This document shows positions 62,461 through 64,000 of a stretch of DNA of 64,000 nt, piece by piece. Positions within the stretch are counted from its first letter, which is position 1, and every line of letters begins with the position of its first letter. A program made the position numbers and the translations under genes. This DNA comes from Phalacrocorax aristotelis. Taxonomy: Eukaryota; Chordata; Aves; Suliformes; Phalacrocoracidae. A model generated the notes under the pieces. That model saw only the letters and a list, made by a program, of their open reading frames with translations, was not told the DNA's origin and did not search any database. The stretch is from the NCBI RefSeq assembly GCF_949628215.1, contig NC_134297.1, positions 124,001 to 188,000 on the forward strand, given 5' to 3'.

Positions 62461-63080
62461 TCGGAAGAGGAGCGCTGAAGGAAGCAAGCTGTGGCGGAAA
62501 GGCAGACAGAAGGTAGCTGCAGCTTTGTCAGCGCCACTGCCAAGTTTAGCGCTCTCATTTCGTGTGTCCATCTCGATGTGTTCAGTCCCCTGGAAAGCAG
62601 AGTGACCACAGCCCGATACCAGGGTCTGCTGAAACCTGCTCTGCCAGGGGGTGTCGCAGCAGATCTGCTCCCCCTGCAACAGGCACGCGGTGGGTTCTCG
62701 CCTCTTGAACACCACAAAGGCAGACCCTTCCTGCGAGGAAGGTCTCTTGCCTATGCCGTTTGTAATCACAAAGCCTGCCTTACACAGCACGCGCTGCCTA
62801 TGCTGACCTGCAGCAGGACACCCCCTGAGAGACATTTCTTAAAAGTCAAACTTTTTTCTTAATTACCTGTGTTAGCAGACCAGCTGAAACTCATTTCAGA
62901 TGCATGGCCCACTCTGGGAGCACCTGATGTTTTCATTCTAGTTTATATTACTTTCACTTGTTCTCCCTCACCTGAAGGATGACCAATTAGTCCTCAGTAG
63001 AAGCAAACAGGCCTTAAAGGCCTTTACTGGGGGTAGTTTTTCCTTTTAATTGAAATAAAATACTTCAAGCCTTACTTCGA
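62461..63080 (+). other. CENATAC: CENATAC 3'UTR
   Basis: From the stop codon TGA (62458-62460) to just past the polyadenylation signal the sequence shows no further splice sites or conserved frames. The open frame at 62491-62862 is not supported by composition or homology. A UTR of about 620 bases is inferred from the first canonical AATAAA. Confidence 0.65.
63055..63060 (+). terminator. CENATAC: Polyadenylation signal of CENATAC
   Basis: Canonical AATAAA in the context TTGAAATAAAATAC. It is the first strong hexamer after the CENATAC stop codon. A second AATAAA-containing run (TTTAAATAAATAAC) lies near 63190 and could be an alternative. Confidence 0.7.
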
Positions 63081-63460
63081 GCTGCTTATCTGTGCTTCTC
63101 CTGTAGAAACACAGCACTAGACACACACCTGATAGATGCTGCTGCCTCGTACGCGGGGAGATCTACAGGCAGGGCCTGTTTAGAGGGAGTTTAAATAAAT
63201 AACACAGCTATCCCACCAACACCTTCCCTGCCTACAGCACAAGAAACAGGCTTCGGTTTTCCTACTAGAACCGAATAGAGTTTAAGATCACTGGCCGCTG
63301 TCAGTGACGCAAAAGCTCCTTCCCTTTTCACAACATAAAAAGAAGTACATTCATAACACTGCATAAATGCAAAGACTGGCTGCTAGAGGAAGGGAGCGTG
63401 ACCTGTACCAGAATCCCTTATCAATAATGCGTCAAAAATGAAACATACACGTTCTTGAAA
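63081..63460. other. Spacer between convergent CENATAC and RPS25
   Basis: About 380 bases separate the predicted 3' ends of the two genes. The sequence is moderately A/T-rich, and no gene or repeat is recognised in it. Confidence 0.6.
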
Positions 63461-63464
63461 AAGC

Positions 63465-63537
63465 AAGAAAAATTATTTCGATAATTTTATTGTGTGCATC
63501 TACATATGACACATTGTTGACGAGGTCGGTGGAGAAC
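63465..63537 (-). other. RPS25: RPS25 terminal exon (3'UTR only)
   Basis: On the minus strand a pyrimidine-rich tract and acceptor (GTTGTTTTGCAG) precede an exon starting at 63537 with GTTCTCCACC. The exon contains no coding sequence and ends about 15-20 bases after the AATAAA signal (63491-63486). The matching donor is at 63918, so the intron is 63538-63918 (381 bases). Confidence 0.85.
63486..63491 (-). terminator. RPS25: Polyadenylation signal of RPS25
   Basis: AATAAA on the minus strand (TTTATT on the plus) in the terminal exon, followed by an A/T-rich region where cleavage is expected near 63465-63470. Confidence 0.85.
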
Positions 63538-63918
63538 CTGCAAAACAACAAGTCCCAAGTCAGACAACCAGGTCAAAACAAGCTAGCGCAAATCAAACCC
63601 TCCAAAAGCTCTACTCCACCAAGAGCACTTGGATGCCGCGCTCCCTGACAGCAGTACCGTGCAGGGACTGGGGAGCACGTAGCTCTCCTCATCCCACGCA
63701 CAACGGGGACAGAACCGCAAGTTGCTCTTTAATTTGGGGGAACCCATGTTTCCCATCACGTCACCCAGGAAGTCACTTGGAGAGCAAGCGGTGTCCTCTC
63801 AACATCTGGAGAAGCAGCCTGCCCAAAGCAAGGCAGGAGCCGTCCGCCACACAGCGTGCAGCCGTTTGCTACCCCCGACAAAGCACAGCCCAGCTCCCAC
63901 ACAGGGCCCGCACCTCAC

Positions 63919-63922
63919 CTCC
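63919..63922 (-). other. RPS25: RPS25 penultimate-exon 3'UTR stub and donor
   Basis: Four positions (63922-63919) follow the stop codon before the GT donor at 63918-63917. Because the last exon junction falls within a few bases of the stop, the transcript should not trigger junction-dependent decay. Confidence 0.8.
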
Positions 63923-64000
63923 CTACGCGTCCTCCCCAGCGGCGGGCGCATCGCCACCTTTTGTGTTCCTGGTGTAGATCACCTGGGCTCGGTGCTTGGA
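63923..64000 (-). CDS. RPS25: Ribosomal protein eS25 (RPS25), C-terminal 25 codons, continuing off the right edge
   Basis: The minus-strand frame from 64000 encodes the C-terminus of small-subunit ribosomal protein eS25: SKHRAQVIYTRNTKGG followed by DAPAAGEDA and a TAG stop (63925-63923). It matches the mammalian protein residue for residue as I remember it. eS25 sits at the head of the 40S subunit and is required by some IRES elements. The exon ends at 63919 with GGGAG|GTGAGG, only three bases after the stop codon, so the rest of the 3'UTR is in a separate exon. The remaining exons and promoter lie beyond 64000. Its position next to CENATAC, on the opposite strand, agrees with the human order. 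Confidence 0.97.
   Translation of the reverse strand, partial: SKHRAQVIYTRNTKGGDAPAAGEDA

Noticed and set aside
63538-63918. Possible box C/D snoRNA in the RPS25 intron, as in many ribosomal-protein genes.
   Set aside because: I could not find a paired C box (RTGATGA) and D box (CTGA) with terminal stem in the correct strand.
1-64000. CRISPR arrays, tRNA or rRNA genes, bacterial operons or phage-like defence systems.
   Set aside because: No regularly spaced repeats, tRNA A/B boxes, rRNA sequence or prokaryotic gene organisation were seen; this is vertebrate nuclear DNA.

Overview
The window reads as a vertebrate nuclear genome, most likely a bird. The evidence is a CR1-type LINE, GC-rich gene-dense DNA with short introns, and the gene order FOXR1 - CENATAC (CCDC84) - RPS25, which matches human 11q23.3. 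In chicken I would expect this block on a microchromosome (chr24-like); that placement is from general knowledge, not from the sequence. A crocodile or turtle is less likely but not excluded.

Layout. Positions 1-2.76 kb hold a decayed CR1 retrotransposon on the minus strand, with endonuclease and reverse-transcriptase remnants, cut by the window's left edge. From 2.8 to 54.4 kb I find no protein-coding exon I can defend. This stretch contains two strong CpG islands (32.57-33.43 kb and about 38.4-40.25 kb). Each carries a good splice donor on the minus strand, so they look like alternative non-coding first exons of a minus-strand gene whose body lies to the left. By mammalian synteny that gene would be BCL9L, but no BCL9L coding sequence is visible. 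The same stretch has a local direct duplication of about 400 bp (34.10-34.50 and 36.08-36.48 kb), homopolymer and dinucleotide tracts, a hairpin, and Z-DNA- and quadruplex-prone sequences.

The right 10 kb is the gene cluster. FOXR1 (+, 54541-57186, four coding exons) encodes an unusual forkhead factor. CENATAC (+, 59514-62460, nine coding exons, 333 residues in my model) encodes a minor-spliceosome zinc-finger protein, and its CpG-island promoter abuts a CR1 3' end. RPS25 (-, last coding exon and 3'UTR exon at 63465-64000, continuing off the right edge) encodes a small-subunit ribosomal protein and sits tail to tail with CENATAC.

Exon models were built by eye from splice signals, reading phase and remembered mammalian family sequences. 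Phases close exactly for FOXR1 and CENATAC. Nothing resembling a novel biological system was found. The most notable points are the avian form of FOXR1 (C-terminal extension, almost no 3'UTR), the apparent absence of UPK2, the local duplication, and the minus-strand CpG-island first exons.
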